Shown: positions 25,775 to 34,661, numbered from the stretch's first letter. The stretch is DNA of 54,790 nt from CAZTHK01 sp964613215 (GCA_964613215.1 CAZTHK010000024.1:1-54790), one strand, 5' to 3'. Notes: a model not told the origin generated them from the sequence alone. Program-made: numbers and translations.

Positions 25775-26407
25775 ATGCAATCATCCGCGGAACGGCTTCT
25801 GCTTATTATTATAGCCACATCTTTTATCTTTTTCTCCGGGTGTTACACCCTGCTCAAGCACCCTTCGCCGGAAGGGCCCCGGACAGACGATTACAGCAGC
25901 TGCGGACAGTGTCATAACAACTACTACATGGCAACCAGTTACAATCCCTACTACAGAGGTCCCTGGTGGGATTATTACTCGGTTCCCTGGTGGTACAACG
26001 ACCTGCTGGTGGTAACCGACGATGGGGATGAGATTCCCATGCGGACAATCCTGGGCCAAAGATATGCCCGGCGCAGTAACCCACTCCCGTCCCCTTCAAT
26101 GGTCCGTACAATAGTTGCACCCGGTGCGAATAAAAGCGGGGATTCTCCGGTAATCACACCCCGCCGGGATATATCCAATTCGGACCGGAAGGATCAGGGA
26201 AAAACCAGGGATATAATACCCTCCCGGCAGCGTGTAATAAGAAAGAGGGACTCTTCGGATAGAAAAAGCAGCAGGAGAGACACCAGATCACCTGTCAGGA
26301 AAAGGAAGACCAGGAAGAGTAATGATTCCGGCGACCGCAGCTCATCCAGAAGCAGTAATTCCGGCGACCGCAGCAGAAATACCAGCAGGGAAAAGAGGGA
26401 AAAATGA
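25775..26407 (+). CDS. CxxCH lipoprotein with Ser/Arg-rich tail
   Basis: I do not recognise a family. The 210-aa protein has a lipoprotein signal (lipobox FFSGC) and then a single CGQCH, a c-type haem or metal-binding pattern. A tyrosine/tryptophan-rich stretch follows (YYRGPWWDYYSVPWWY). The last 90 residues are a low-complexity Arg, Lys and Ser tail with an 11-residue repeat (NDSGDRSSSR / NSSGDRSR-like), encoded by a 33-bp periodic DNA repeat at 26325-26374. ATG 25775 was chosen over GTG 25766 because of the GAGGTGAT spacing. It overlaps the OMP gene by 4 bp, so the two are a pair; the tail may contact LPS, DNA or peptidoglycan. Confidence 0.65.
   Translation: MQSSAERLLLIIIATSFIFFSGCYTLLKHPSPEGPRTDDYSSCGQCHNNYYMATSYNPYYRGPWWDYYSVPWWYNDLLVVTDDGDEIPMRTILGQRYARRSNPLPSPSMVRTIVAPGANKSGDSPVITPRRDISNSDRKDQGKTRDIIPSRQRVIRKRDSSDRKSSRRDTRSPVRKRKTRKSNDSGDRSSSRSSNSGDRSRNTSREKREK
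26325..26374 (+). repeat. 33-bp-period direct repeat inside the lipoprotein gene
   Basis: The same 17 bases (ATTCCGGCGACCGCAGC) occur at 26325-26341 and 26358-26374, exactly 33 bp apart, and encode the repeated SGDRS peptide of the Ser/Arg tail. Confidence 0.6.
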
Positions 26408-27714
26408 AGAGTAAAGGGATCATCGCCTTAACCATCACAGCTCTGTTAGGAACTCTCCTGGTGCCGTCAACGTCATATTCACAGATCATTCAGGGAATCA
26501 CCCTGGAACGTCTGGGCATCCTCTCAAACCGGGGGACCGGAGCAAGGCCCTTTGCCCTGGGTGGAGCATATACCGCAGTAAGTGACGATGCATATGCTCT
26601 GATGTTCAATCCGGCCGGGCTGGCACAGATAAGAAGAAAGGAAATGTCATTCGGGCTGCATCATACTCAGAGCACCATCTCCAATGAGTATAGCAGGGTG
26701 GAACGCCAGACCGGCAATTCAACCACCAGGCTGGGTCACATATCAGCGGTATATCCCATCCCCACTTACCGGGGAAGCCTGGTATTCGCATTTGGTGTTT
26801 TCGGAGTAGGCAGCTCGGATCTCGAATATGCCAGAACAGGCCTCAACTACACCGCCATGGCAAATATGGACAACTACTTCAACCAGTCCGGTACCACCTA
26901 TAAATACCTGCTGGGAATGGGAGTGGACATATCACCCCGCCTCTCGGTGGGCGCAAACCTGGCCATCTGGGATCAATCCATAGATTTCACCGAAGAGATA
27001 TATCAGGAATATACTCCTGACAACTGGGCTTTATACCAGGACAATGTTTCCACGGACCTGGATGGGATATCCTTCGACCTGGGGTTGCTGATGAGATTCA
27101 ACCAGTACCTCAGGGCCGGTTTCAGCTTTACCAGCCCGGTATGGCTGGATATAAGCGGTACCGGAACCGATGTTTATGAAGCTGACGACTGGATAACCGA
27201 TCCCTTAACCGCCAACATCGAAGAGCAATATACACTTCCTATGAGATTTACCGGAGGAATCTCCGCCAATCTGCCCTACACCCTCATCTCCGCGGATGTA
27301 TCCTATACCGACTACAGTCAGACCAAGTACGACGGACTGGAGCTGATCAACCCCGATGATATCACCAGGGATGTACTGGAGGAGACCTGGGACCTTCACC
27401 TCGGGGCAGAATTCACCATACCGGTATATCCGGTTAAATTACGGGCGGGATACTCCTACACTCCCCTGGCTACCACACCGCTGGAGGAGATAACCTACAT
27501 CGATGAAGAAGAGCTTCAACTGATAACGGAATGGGATTACTACGAAACAGTTAAGGAGAGGCAATACTTTACCTTCGGGGTGGGAGGGCTGATAGACAGG
27601 GTGCTCAAGTTAGATCTAGCGGTGGCAATAGGTGAATTCGAGAGGGAAACCTCCTATCTGACCGAGAAGAGGGAATTCACCGAAGTAATTCTTTCCGGTG
27701 CCTACCGTTTCTGA
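26404..27714 (+). CDS. PorV/UPF0164-like outer-membrane beta-barrel protein
   Basis: The 436-aa protein has a signal peptide (about 1-26, ending SYS-Q) and then the hallmark N-terminal stretch GARPFALGGAYTAVSDDAYA with FNPAGLAQI, found in PorV/PorQ and UPF0164 proteins distantly related to FadL. The rest is beta-strand rich and ends in aromatic ILSGAYRF, a typical barrel C-terminus. PorV family members act in type IX secretion in Bacteroidetes; others are transport pores, and no other T9SS gene is in the window. It is coupled by a 4-bp overlap to the CxxCH lipoprotein gene. Confidence 0.75.
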   Translation: MKSKGIIALTITALLGTLLVPSTSYSQIIQGITLERLGILSNRGTGARPFALGGAYTAVSDDAYALMFNPAGLAQIRRKEMSFGLHHTQSTISNEYSRVERQTGNSTTRLGHISAVYPIPTYRGSLVFAFGVFGVGSSDLEYARTGLNYTAMANMDNYFNQSGTTYKYLLGMGVDISPRLSVGANLAIWDQSIDFTEEIYQEYTPDNWALYQDNVSTDLDGISFDLGLLMRFNQYLRAGFSFTSPVWLDISGTGTDVYEADDWITDPLTANIEEQYTLPMRFTGGISANLPYTLISADVSYTDYSQTKYDGLELINPDDITRDVLEETWDLHLGAEFTIPVYPVKLRAGYSYTPLATTPLEEITYIDEEELQLITEWDYYETVKERQYFTFGVGGLIDRVLKLDLAVAIGEFERETSYLTEKREFTEVILSGAYRF

Positions 27715-27724
27715 TCTTAGTATT

Positions 27725-28210
27725 TTAATCAGGTTTTCTTATGATACCCCTCAGCATGGACAGATAGGCTTCGTCTATAGCGCTGAGCATCTCTTCGGAG
27801 AGTCCTCCCCCTGTTTCCATTATCTGATTGTAATATTCCTCAATATACCTGCATAGATACACATTCTGATTCTCTATCTGATCCTGTATCAGCTGAAGAA
27901 CATGTTTCCGCTTCTCCAGAAAATCCGGAGTCTGCTCCCTTATATTTATATTATGGAAATACTCATTCAGCAGCTGTAGCCAGTAGGTGTCGTGTCTTCC
28001 CCCATTATCGAATACACAACCCGGCTTATCTATCAGAAAGCAGTAGCCCTTTACAAAATAGCTGCAGTGCAGCAAACCTTTGAGAAAGAATCTGCGATGA
28101 CAATCGATGCTCATCCCATCCAGCTTGCAGGGAAGGGGACACTCCTCACACAGCACCCCCGGATCTGCTCCGAAGGTGAATTCAAACCCCTTCTTCTCTA
28201 TCTCCGTCAT
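27725..28210 (-). CDS. Cysteine-rich protein of unknown function
   Basis: I do not recognise this 161-aa cytoplasmic protein. Its first half has nine cysteines in close groups (CEECPLPC, then single ones before HRRFFLKGLLHC, YC and GC), suggesting a zinc or Fe-S site, although not the CxxCGxCC of the YkgJ family. The second half is helical and acidic. Its ATG overlaps the rnc stop by 4 bp, so it is the last gene of the fab/rnc run; the convergent OMP gene ends 10 bp away. No terminator is evident in that gap. Confidence 0.65.
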   Translation of the reverse strand: MTEIEKKGFEFTFGADPGVLCEECPLPCKLDGMSIDCHRRFFLKGLLHCSYFVKGYCFLIDKPGCVFDNGGRHDTYWLQLLNEYFHNINIREQTPDFLEKRKHVLQLIQDQIENQNVYLCRYIEEYYNQIMETGGGLSEEMLSAIDEAYLSMLRGIIRKPD

Positions 28211-28977
28211 TGCTCCAATACATCCCCGGTTTTGTTCAGTTTTTCCAGAGCATCCTTGGCAGCCATCTGCTCCGCGTCCTTCTTGCTCTTTCCCCTCCCC
28301 CGGCCGGTATATTTATCCACCACATTGACCTCCACACTGAACATCTTATTGTGTTCCGGTCCGCTGGTTGATTTTACCGTATACCTGGGATAGGACTTGA
28401 ACTCAGACTGGGACCACTCCTGAAGTATACTCTTGTAGTTTACATGATCACGATGATCCAGCAGTTGGTCCATATCCCTGAGAATGAATTCCTCAATGAA
28501 TCCCCTCGCCCCGGACAGGCCCTGATCACGGTATATCGCTCCGATAACCGCCTCCATGGAAGCCGCCAGAACCGAATCCTGGTTCGCAACTCCTCCCCGG
28601 TGGGCATTGTCACTCAGAATGATGTACTCTCTGATCCCGAATTCTTCTGCCCTTCTGGCCAGTACAGCGGTGCTGACCAGAAGGGACTTTTTCTTGGTCA
28701 GCTCCCCCTCCCTGTCGTTGGGATACTTCCTCATCAGATAGTCGCTGGTAACCAGGGATAAAACCGAATCGCCCAGAAACTCCAGCCGTTCATAGTTGAT
28801 TTCTTCATCATCCCAATCCCTCTCCCCCAGCACGGATTTGTGGGTTAGAGCCTCGATAATATATGATAGATTTTTGAATCTGATTCCCAGCTTCTCTTCG
28901 ATGGAACGAACAGCAGGGGATCTTAGTTTTTTATCAGAACCGAATATCCTCTTCAGTCCTTCAATAAGAAGGCTCAT
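28207..28977 (-). CDS. rnc: Ribonuclease III
   Basis: RNase III cleaves double-stranded RNA in rRNA and mRNA processing. The 256-aa protein has the catalytic domain with signature ERLEFLGDSVLSL (about 64-76) and the second acidic pair in DSVLAASMEAVIGAIY, and a C-terminal dsRNA-binding domain (about 180-250, GRGRGKSKKDAEQMAAKDALE). A basic N-terminal extension of about 20 residues is slightly longer than usual. It closes the fatty-acid cluster, where rnc next to fabF is a common arrangement. Confidence 0.96.
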   Translation of the reverse strand: MSLLIEGLKRIFGSDKKLRSPAVRSIEEKLGIRFKNLSYIIEALTHKSVLGERDWDDEEINYERLEFLGDSVLSLVTSDYLMRKYPNDREGELTKKKSLLVSTAVLARRAEEFGIREYIILSDNAHRGGVANQDSVLAASMEAVIGAIYRDQGLSGARGFIEEFILRDMDQLLDHRDHVNYKSILQEWSQSEFKSYPRYTVKSTSGPEHNKMFSVEVNVVDKYTGRGRGKSKKDAEQMAAKDALEKLNKTGDVLEQ

Positions 28978-28993
28978 GACAGCATATTATCTC

Positions 28994-30238
28994 TCACTCA
29001 CTGAAACGCTTCAGCACTATACTTGCATTATGACCGCCGAACCCGAAAGAATTGGTCAGGACACAATTGATTTCCATCTCCCTCGCCTGGTTGGCCACAT
29101 GGTTGAGATCACATTCCGGATCCTGATTCTCCATATTAACGGTGGGAGGTGCCACACCTTCATTGATGGCTTTGATGGAGGCGATCATCTCCAGTCCCGC
29201 CGCTGCTCCCAGGAGGTGTCCGGTAACAGATTTGGTCGAACTGACCGGGGGTTGTTCTTCTAACTCTCCGAACAAACTGTTGATTGCCTCAGCTTCCACC
29301 CTGTCATTATATTTGGTGGAGGTGCCATGGGCATTGATGTAATCGATATCACCCTTGTCAACCCCGGCGTCCTTCAGAGCCATTTTCATCGATTCCATTG
29401 CTCCCACTCCACCGGGAACCGGGGAAGTTATATGATAGGCATCCCCGCTCAGTCCTACTCCCGCCAGTTCAGCATAGATGGTCGCTCCCCTGGCCCGGGC
29501 GTGTTCCAGCTCTTCCAGCACCACCAGGCCGGAGCCCTCCGACATTACAAAACCATCCCTGTCCAGGTCGAACGGCCTGCTGGCTTTCTCCGGTTGATCG
29601 TTCCGGGTGGAAAGAGCCTTCATGGAGCAGAATCCACCCAGTGCCATAGGGCATATGGTCGCCTCCGTTCCGCCGGTGATCATCATATCGGCATAACCGT
29701 TTCTGATATACAGGAATGAATCAGAAACGGCATGCCCTCCCGATGCACATGCTGAAACGGTGGCGAAATTGGGGCCCCTGAGGTTGTACTGGATAGATAC
29801 CTTTCCCGATGCCATATCGGCAATCATCATGGGTATGAAGAAGGGACTTATCCGGGAGGGTCCATGTTTCATCAATCTGGTATGCTGCTTTTCGAAGGTT
29901 ATAATCCCCCCTATTCCCGATCCAATTATCACACCAAACCTGTCTGGATCATACTGATTCTGATCCAACCCCTCCATCGCCTCTGCGGCTGCACCCAGAG
30001 CCAGCTGGGCTGAACGGTCTGTTCTTTTAATCTCCTTCTTCTCCATGAAGCTGGAGGGATCAAAATCCTTCACTTCCCCCACCACCCGGCTGCTGAATTC
30101 ACTGGCATCAAAAGCGGTCACTCCCCCGATACCGGATCTTCCCTCCGCTATGTTTTCCCAGCTTTCCTTTACACTGTTTCCACAGGGGCTGATCAACCCC
30201 ATGGCGGTTATGACAACTCTTCTACCCTCTGTTGGCAC
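28994..30238 (-). CDS. fabF: 3-oxoacyl-ACP synthase II
   Basis: FabF elongates acyl-ACP with malonyl-ACP. The 414-aa protein has the Cys-His-His triad in TVSACASGG, NAHGTST and VTGHLLGAAAG. The start is GTG at 30238 with GGGAG upstream; an ATG two bases upstream is out of frame. acpP lies 38 bp upstream and rnc follows 16 bp downstream. Confidence 0.97.
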   Translation of the reverse strand: MPTEGRRVVITAMGLISPCGNSVKESWENIAEGRSGIGGVTAFDASEFSSRVVGEVKDFDPSSFMEKKEIKRTDRSAQLALGAAAEAMEGLDQNQYDPDRFGVIIGSGIGGIITFEKQHTRLMKHGPSRISPFFIPMMIADMASGKVSIQYNLRGPNFATVSACASGGHAVSDSFLYIRNGYADMMITGGTEATICPMALGGFCSMKALSTRNDQPEKASRPFDLDRDGFVMSEGSGLVVLEELEHARARGATIYAELAGVGLSGDAYHITSPVPGGVGAMESMKMALKDAGVDKGDIDYINAHGTSTKYNDRVEAEAINSLFGELEEQPPVSSTKSVTGHLLGAAAGLEMIASIKAINEGVAPPTVNMENQDPECDLNHVANQAREMEINCVLTNSFGFGGHNASIVLKRFSE

Positions 30239-30276
30239 ATTACTCCCTTCTCAGGCGTATCTTCAGATATTCCAGA

Positions 30277-30513
30277 CTATTCCTGAACATGCTCCTTCAC
30301 ATAGTTAATAGCTTCGCCTACTTTGGTTATCTTTTCAGCTTCCTCATCCGGAATTTCCACCCCGAACTCCTCCTCCAGAGCCATTACCAGTTCTACCGTA
30401 TCCAGCGAATCTGCACCCAGATCATCGATGAAAGAAGCTTCCCCGGTAATTTGATCCTGGTTAACGGATAACTGCTCTTCAATCACTTTCTTTACTCTCT
30501 CCTCAACCGTCAT
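30277..30513 (-). CDS. acpP: Acyl carrier protein
   Basis: The 78-aa acidic protein carries the phosphopantetheine arm at Ser in DLGADSLDTVEL, the canonical ACP site. It shuttles acyl chains between the Fab enzymes. An AGGAGG ribosome site stands 11 nt before the ATG, in keeping with high expression. It lies between fabG and fabF in the usual order. Confidence 0.98.
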   Translation of the reverse strand: MTVEERVKKVIEEQLSVNQDQITGEASFIDDLGADSLDTVELVMALEEEFGVEIPDEEAEKITKVGEAINYVKEHVQE

Positions 30514-30544
30514 GGATGAATTAACCTCCTGTTAAAGGAAAAAT

Positions 30545-31291
30545 TTAAGCCATTACCATTCCACCGTCGCAGTGAATGACCTGACCAGTAACGTAACTGC
30601 CTAAATCAGAAATCAGGAAAACGACGATTCCGGAAACATCTTCACCGGTTCCGAACCGGTTAAGCGGAATCATATCCTTCATCATCTCCTTCCTCTCCTC
30701 AGGCAGGGATTCTGTCATGGGTGTCTCTATGAAGCCGGGAGCTATGGCATTGACGGTAACATTCCTGCCTGCTACCTCCCTGGCCACCGACCTGGTAAAA
30801 CCGATAATGCCGGCCTTGCTGGCGGCATAATTGCTCTGACCGGCGTTACCCATAATACCGATAACCGAAGCTATATTTACAATCCTTCCGAACCTCTTTC
30901 TGATCATCCCTTTGACCGCCGCCTTGGTGAAATTGAAAGTCCCCTTCAGATTGACTCTGATAACCTGATCCCAGTCCTGTTGACTCAGCCTCAGTATTAT
31001 GTTGTCCCTGGTGATACCGGCATTGTTGATCAGATAATGAATCTGGTCCGACCAGCCCTGAATTTTCCGGAAACACCCTTCCACCTCTTCATTATTACTC
31101 ACGTCACACTGCAGGGCTAATCCCCTGGTTCCTCCAGCTTCTATCATCCGGGCGGTCTCCCCGGCCGATTCCCCGTTCACATCAACTACCGCAACATCCA
31201 CCCCCAGTGAACTGAGGGTGAGGGAAATACGGCGGCCTATCCCCTGTCCACCTCCGGTAACCACAGCAGTAGTGTCCTTGAGATCGATCAT
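30545..31291 (-). CDS. fabG: 3-oxoacyl-ACP reductase
   Basis: FabG reduces 3-oxoacyl-ACP with NADPH. The 248-aa short-chain dehydrogenase has the TGGGQGIG nucleotide loop, NNAG, the catalytic Ser-Tyr-Lys set (ASVIGIMGNAGQSNYAASK) and the PGFIETPM loop of FabG. It stands 73 bp after fabD and 31 bp before acpP; the fabD gap shows no strong promoter. Confidence 0.97.
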   Translation of the reverse strand: MIDLKDTTAVVTGGGQGIGRRISLTLSSLGVDVAVVDVNGESAGETARMIEAGGTRGLALQCDVSNNEEVEGCFRKIQGWSDQIHYLINNAGITRDNIILRLSQQDWDQVIRVNLKGTFNFTKAAVKGMIRKRFGRIVNIASVIGIMGNAGQSNYAASKAGIIGFTRSVAREVAGRNVTVNAIAPGFIETPMTESLPEERKEMMKDMIPLNRFGTGEDVSGIVVFLISDLGSYVTGQVIHCDGGMVMA

Positions 31292-31364
31292 GACATATCA
31301 CCCTGAAATCCTGTAGAAATAATTCTCATCCCAACCGTACCCTCTCATCCTTGAAAATAGATGC

Positions 31365-32312
31365 TTAAACGATTTCAACGGCGGTTTCAATAACTTTCTG
31401 CACCTCCGGTGCGGTTCCGGCGGAGATAACCTTTCTGGTTCTGTCGATTCTTCTCATCAGCCCCCTGAGCACCTTGCCCGGTCCAGCTTCTATGATATCC
31501 TTCCCGCTTCTTTCCAGCAACAGTTTCATGGAATCCCACCACAGAACTGGATGGGTCAACTGCCTGGAGAGGCTGTCTGTTATTTCATCCCTGCTGTGAA
31601 CCACCGAAGCATCCACGTTACATATCACATCCACATCTGTTCCGGTAAAGGTAAATTCACCGATATAGTCCACCAATTCCTCCTGAGCGGAGGCCACCAG
31701 GGGCGAGTGGAAAGCTCCACTTACTTTTAGTGGAATGACCTTTCTTGCTCCGGCCTTCCGGGCGTTTTCCATAGCTTGCTCCACCGCCTTCAGGTGGCCT
31801 GATATGACCACCTGACCGGGACAATTATAATTAGCCGGTATAACAATACCTCTCCCATCCGGAACATCCCGGCAAATCTGATCTATCTCATCCCTCTTTA
31901 ATCCTATTACAGCAGCCATGGTTCCGGGAGAATCAAGCCCCGCCTCAAACATCAATTCCCCCCTCTTCCTGACTATCTTCAGTGCATCCATGGGACGCAG
32001 CACACCGGCTGCAGCCAGGGCCGAGTATTCACCCAGGCTGTGTCCTGCCACCAGGGAGGGTTTTATCCCCGCCTCCTGCTTTAGAATTTCTGCCACACAT
32101 ATGCTGTGCAGAAAGATAGCCGGCTGAGCGTTCTTAGTCCTGGTAAGTTCATCCTGGTCTCCGGAAAAACACAGTCTGGAGATGGGAAAACCAAGGATTT
32201 CATCCGCCTCCCGGTATATCCGGTCTGCTGCTTCGAAGTTTTCCCTCAGGTCCTGTCCCATTCCCACATACTGAGCCCCCTGTCCGGGAAATATCATGGC
32301 TGGATTCTTCAT
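31365..32312 (-). CDS. fabD: Malonyl-CoA:ACP transacylase
   Basis: FabD loads malonate onto ACP. The 315-aa protein has the active-site GHSLGEYSALAAAG (catalytic Ser), the N-terminal PGQGAQYVGMGQ and catalytic His in SGAFHSPLV. Its ATG at 32312 is preceded by a 106-bp gap that contains a good promoter inside a long inverted repeat (32380-32419), so fabD may be a second entry point for transcription of the cluster. Confidence 0.97.
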   Translation of the reverse strand: MKNPAMIFPGQGAQYVGMGQDLRENFEAADRIYREADEILGFPISRLCFSGDQDELTRTKNAQPAIFLHSICVAEILKQEAGIKPSLVAGHSLGEYSALAAAGVLRPMDALKIVRKRGELMFEAGLDSPGTMAAVIGLKRDEIDQICRDVPDGRGIVIPANYNCPGQVVISGHLKAVEQAMENARKAGARKVIPLKVSGAFHSPLVASAQEELVDYIGEFTFTGTDVDVICNVDASVVHSRDEITDSLSRQLTHPVLWWDSMKLLLERSGKDIIEAGPGKVLRGLMRRIDRTRKVISAGTAPEVQKVIETAVEIV

Positions 32313-32379
32313 ACTATCCTCTCCCCCGTATCTTTTTCCTCATTCATATGACAATCTTTCAGTATCATCTTACTCCAGG

Positions 32380-32419
32380 GTTGCAAGGAATTATATTTTT
32401 CAGATAATCCCATTGCAAC
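32380..32419. repeat. Imperfect inverted repeat spanning the fabD promoter
   Basis: On the minus strand GTTGCAATGGGATTAT (32419-32404) pairs with ATAATTCCTTGCAAC (32394-32380) apart from one bulged base and one mismatch, around a 9-nt centre. The two TTGCAA outer ends lie at the -35 and just past the -10 of the fabD promoter. It looks like an operator for a fatty-acid regulator, or an RNA hairpin in transcripts that run through from fabH. Confidence 0.55.
32390..32418 (-). promoter_or_regulatory. Promoter of fabD
   Basis: On the minus strand TTGCAA (32418-32413), a 17-bp spacer and a perfect -10 TATAAT (32395-32390) lie in the gap between fabH and fabD. Transcription would start near 32383, about 70 nt before the fabD ATG. 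The core elements sit inside a long inverted repeat. Confidence 0.6.
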
Positions 32420-33411
32420 TAAAATTTCACCACCGCCGATCCCCAGGTCAGTCCCCCTCCGAAGACGGAAAACAGCACTTTGTCTCCCTCCTTCAACACA
32501 CCGCCTTCACTCAACTCTCCAAGCGCTATGGGTATACTCGCCGAGGACGTATTGCCAATCCTGTCTATATTCACCACCACCTTTTCCCCGGGTAGTTTCA
32601 ATCTCTTTCTAACTCCCTCAATGATTCGTATATTAGCCTGATGAGGTATCAGATAATCCAGCTCCCGGATATCGATTCCGGAATCCTTCAGCACCCTCCT
32701 GGCCGACTGCACCATGTGTCTTACCGCATATTTGAACAGCTCATTTCCCCTCATTCTTATATACTGCTCTCCAGCTTTTATGCGCTCTTCATTCAACGGC
32801 CTCCGGGAACCACCCGAAGGAATGTATAGCAGTTCCGCCAGTGAACCATTGCTCTTAATATAGCTGCTCAGCAGTCCCCGGTCGGGAGGGGATGGTTTCA
32901 TTACTACGGCTCCGGCTCCGTCACCGAATAGCACGCAGGTGGACCTGTCATGGTAATTGGTAATGCTGGAAAGAATCTCCACCCCCACTACCAGCACATT
33001 GGTTACCTGTCCGGTCACTATCTGGGACTTGGCCAGTGTGATTCCGTAAAGGAATCCTGAACAGGCTGCGCTGACATCGAAAGCGGCTGCATTGTCCGCT
33101 CCCAGTTTGTCCTGGAGAAGACAGGCAGTGGAAGGAAAGGGGATATCAGATGTTACTGTGCCTACTATTATCATATCCAGATCGCTGGCTTCTATCCCGG
33201 CCTGCTTCAGCGCCTTCAGGGAAGCCTGATAGGCCAGGTCGCTGGCAGCCTCATCTTCGCTGGCAATATGCCTCTCCGTTACCCCGGTACGGCTGATAAT
33301 CCATTCGTTGGAAGTATCCACCATCTTTTCAAAATCGAAGTTATTCAATATCTTCTCCGGTACGTAATGGCCCGTACCGGCTATCTCTGCCCCGAGTTCA
33401 TTATTCTTCAT
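32419..33411 (-). CDS. fabH: 3-oxoacyl-ACP synthase III
   Basis: FabH starts fatty-acid synthesis by condensing acyl-CoA with malonyl-ACP. The 330-aa protein has the Cys-His-Asn triad in SAACSGFLYG, LIPHQANIRI and GNTSSASIP. I chose ATG 33411, preceded by AGGTGATC; a GTG two codons earlier (33417) is possible. It overlaps the plsX end by 9 bp. The stop codon touches the inverted repeat at the fabD promoter. Confidence 0.96.
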   Translation of the reverse strand: MKNNELGAEIAGTGHYVPEKILNNFDFEKMVDTSNEWIISRTGVTERHIASEDEAASDLAYQASLKALKQAGIEASDLDMIIVGTVTSDIPFPSTACLLQDKLGADNAAAFDVSAACSGFLYGITLAKSQIVTGQVTNVLVVGVEILSSITNYHDRSTCVLFGDGAGAVVMKPSPPDRGLLSSYIKSNGSLAELLYIPSGGSRRPLNEERIKAGEQYIRMRGNELFKYAVRHMVQSARRVLKDSGIDIRELDYLIPHQANIRIIEGVRKRLKLPGEKVVVNIDRIGNTSSASIPIALGELSEGGVLKEGDKVLFSVFGGGLTWGSAVVKF

Positions 33412-34420
33412 GATCACCTGCGCGTTTCTCCATTTTAGACCTTATCTTCTCATTTATACCACTCTCCACGAATCTTCTGGATGCCAGGACTGCGTTCTTG
33501 ACAGCTCTCCGGGAACTTCCCCCGTGTCCGATAAACACCACCCCGTTGACTCCCAGAAGCGGCGCTCCCCCGTACTCTTCGTAATTGAGAGCACTATGAA
33601 GACCACTGAAAACAGGTTTCATCATCAGGGCACCCAGCCTTGAGATTGGATATCTTCTCATCTCCTCCTTTATCATACTGTTAATGTATGAAATGATACT
33701 CTCCATGAACTTCAATACCACATTCCCCACGAATCCATCCGTAACCACCACATCCACATCTCCTTTAAAAACATCCCTTCCCTCCATATTTCCAATGAAG
33801 TTCAGGTTGCTGCGGGCCAGCAGCTGGTGCGAATTTCGAGTCAGCTCATTACCCTTGGAACTCTCCTCCCCTATACTGAGCAGGCCCACCGCGGGCTTTG
33901 AACGTTTGAGGAATTCTTCGGCAAAAACCGAACCCATTATGGCGAACTGCAGAAGATTATATGGTTCGCAGTCTGAATTTGCCCCTCCATCCAGCAGTAT
34001 GGTTCCTTCTCTGCGGGTGGGCACATAAATAGCTATAGCAGGCCTTTTTATTCCCGGAAGCCGGCCCAGGGAAAGCAGCGATCCCGCCACCATAGCGCCG
34101 GTGTTTCCGGCTCCCACCACTGCATCCACCTTTCCCTCCCGGTGCAATCTCATGGCCACCGCTATGGATGATCTGCTCTTCCTTCTGATAGCACTGGCCG
34201 GGCTCTCTGACATATCAATGATTTCAGGGGCATCCACTATCTCTATACCGGCGGTACTGAGCTTCCGATCTGAAATGTATTTCTCGACTATCTCCCTGTT
34301 GCCGGTCAGGACCAGCCTTATCCCGCCCTCTCGTGCTGCCTCCACCACACCGTCTACAACTTCACCGGGGGCCCTGTCCCCCCCCATCGCATCTACGGCT
34401 ATGGTAATATGTTCACCCAA
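33401..34420 (-). CDS. plsX: Phosphate acyltransferase
   Basis: PlsX makes acyl-phosphate from acyl-ACP for phospholipid synthesis. The 339-aa protein has AVDAMGGDRAPGEVVDG at the N-terminus and the family stretches GAGNTGAMVAGS and LLSIGEESSKGNEL. The start is TTG at 34420 with GGGAG upstream, since no ATG lies close by. rpmF-plsX-fabH order is highly conserved. Confidence 0.96.
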   Translation of the reverse strand: MGEHITIAVDAMGGDRAPGEVVDGVVEAAREGGIRLVLTGNREIVEKYISDRKLSTAGIEIVDAPEIIDMSESPASAIRRKSRSSIAVAMRLHREGKVDAVVGAGNTGAMVAGSLLSLGRLPGIKRPAIAIYVPTRREGTILLDGGANSDCEPYNLLQFAIMGSVFAEEFLKRSKPAVGLLSIGEESSKGNELTRNSHQLLARSNLNFIGNMEGRDVFKGDVDVVVTDGFVGNVVLKFMESIISYINSMIKEEMRRYPISRLGALMMKPVFSGLHSALNYEEYGGAPLLGVNGVVFIGHGGSSRRAVKNAVLASRRFVESGINEKIRSKMEKRAGDHEE

Positions 34421-34465
34421 TGACTGAATCTCCCTTCCGGCAGGGATAACCGATCCCCAAATAAA

Positions 34466-34657
34466 TTATTCTTCACCCTCTTTCCTCTGCGTGACCACCT
34501 CGCGCCCGCCATAATAACCACAGTTCTGACATACAGTATGTGGTAATTTAGGCTGATGACACTGGGAACACCTGCTAAGGGAAGGGGTTTCAGCCTTCCA
34601 GTGAGTTCTTCTCTTCCTTTTTCTGGTTTTGGATACTTTTCTCTTGGGAACTGCCAT
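34466..34657 (-). CDS. rpmF: 50S ribosomal protein L32
   Basis: The 63-aa basic protein has the L32 start AVPKRKVSKTRKRKRR and a four-cysteine zinc site (CSQC ... CQNC). It binds the large ribosomal subunit. The zinc-dependent form suggests no paralogue swap under zinc shortage is visible here. It sits 4 bp after the yceD stop and 45 bp before plsX. Confidence 0.97.
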   Translation of the reverse strand: MAVPKRKVSKTRKRKRRTHWKAETPSLSRCSQCHQPKLPHTVCQNCGYYGGREVVTQRKEGEE

Positions 34658-34661
34658 GGTT

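Noticed and set aside
27712..27740. Possible shared terminator between the convergent OMP and Cys-rich genes
   Set aside because: Only a 5-bp stem with a 12-nt loop can be drawn, and neither side has a good T tract.
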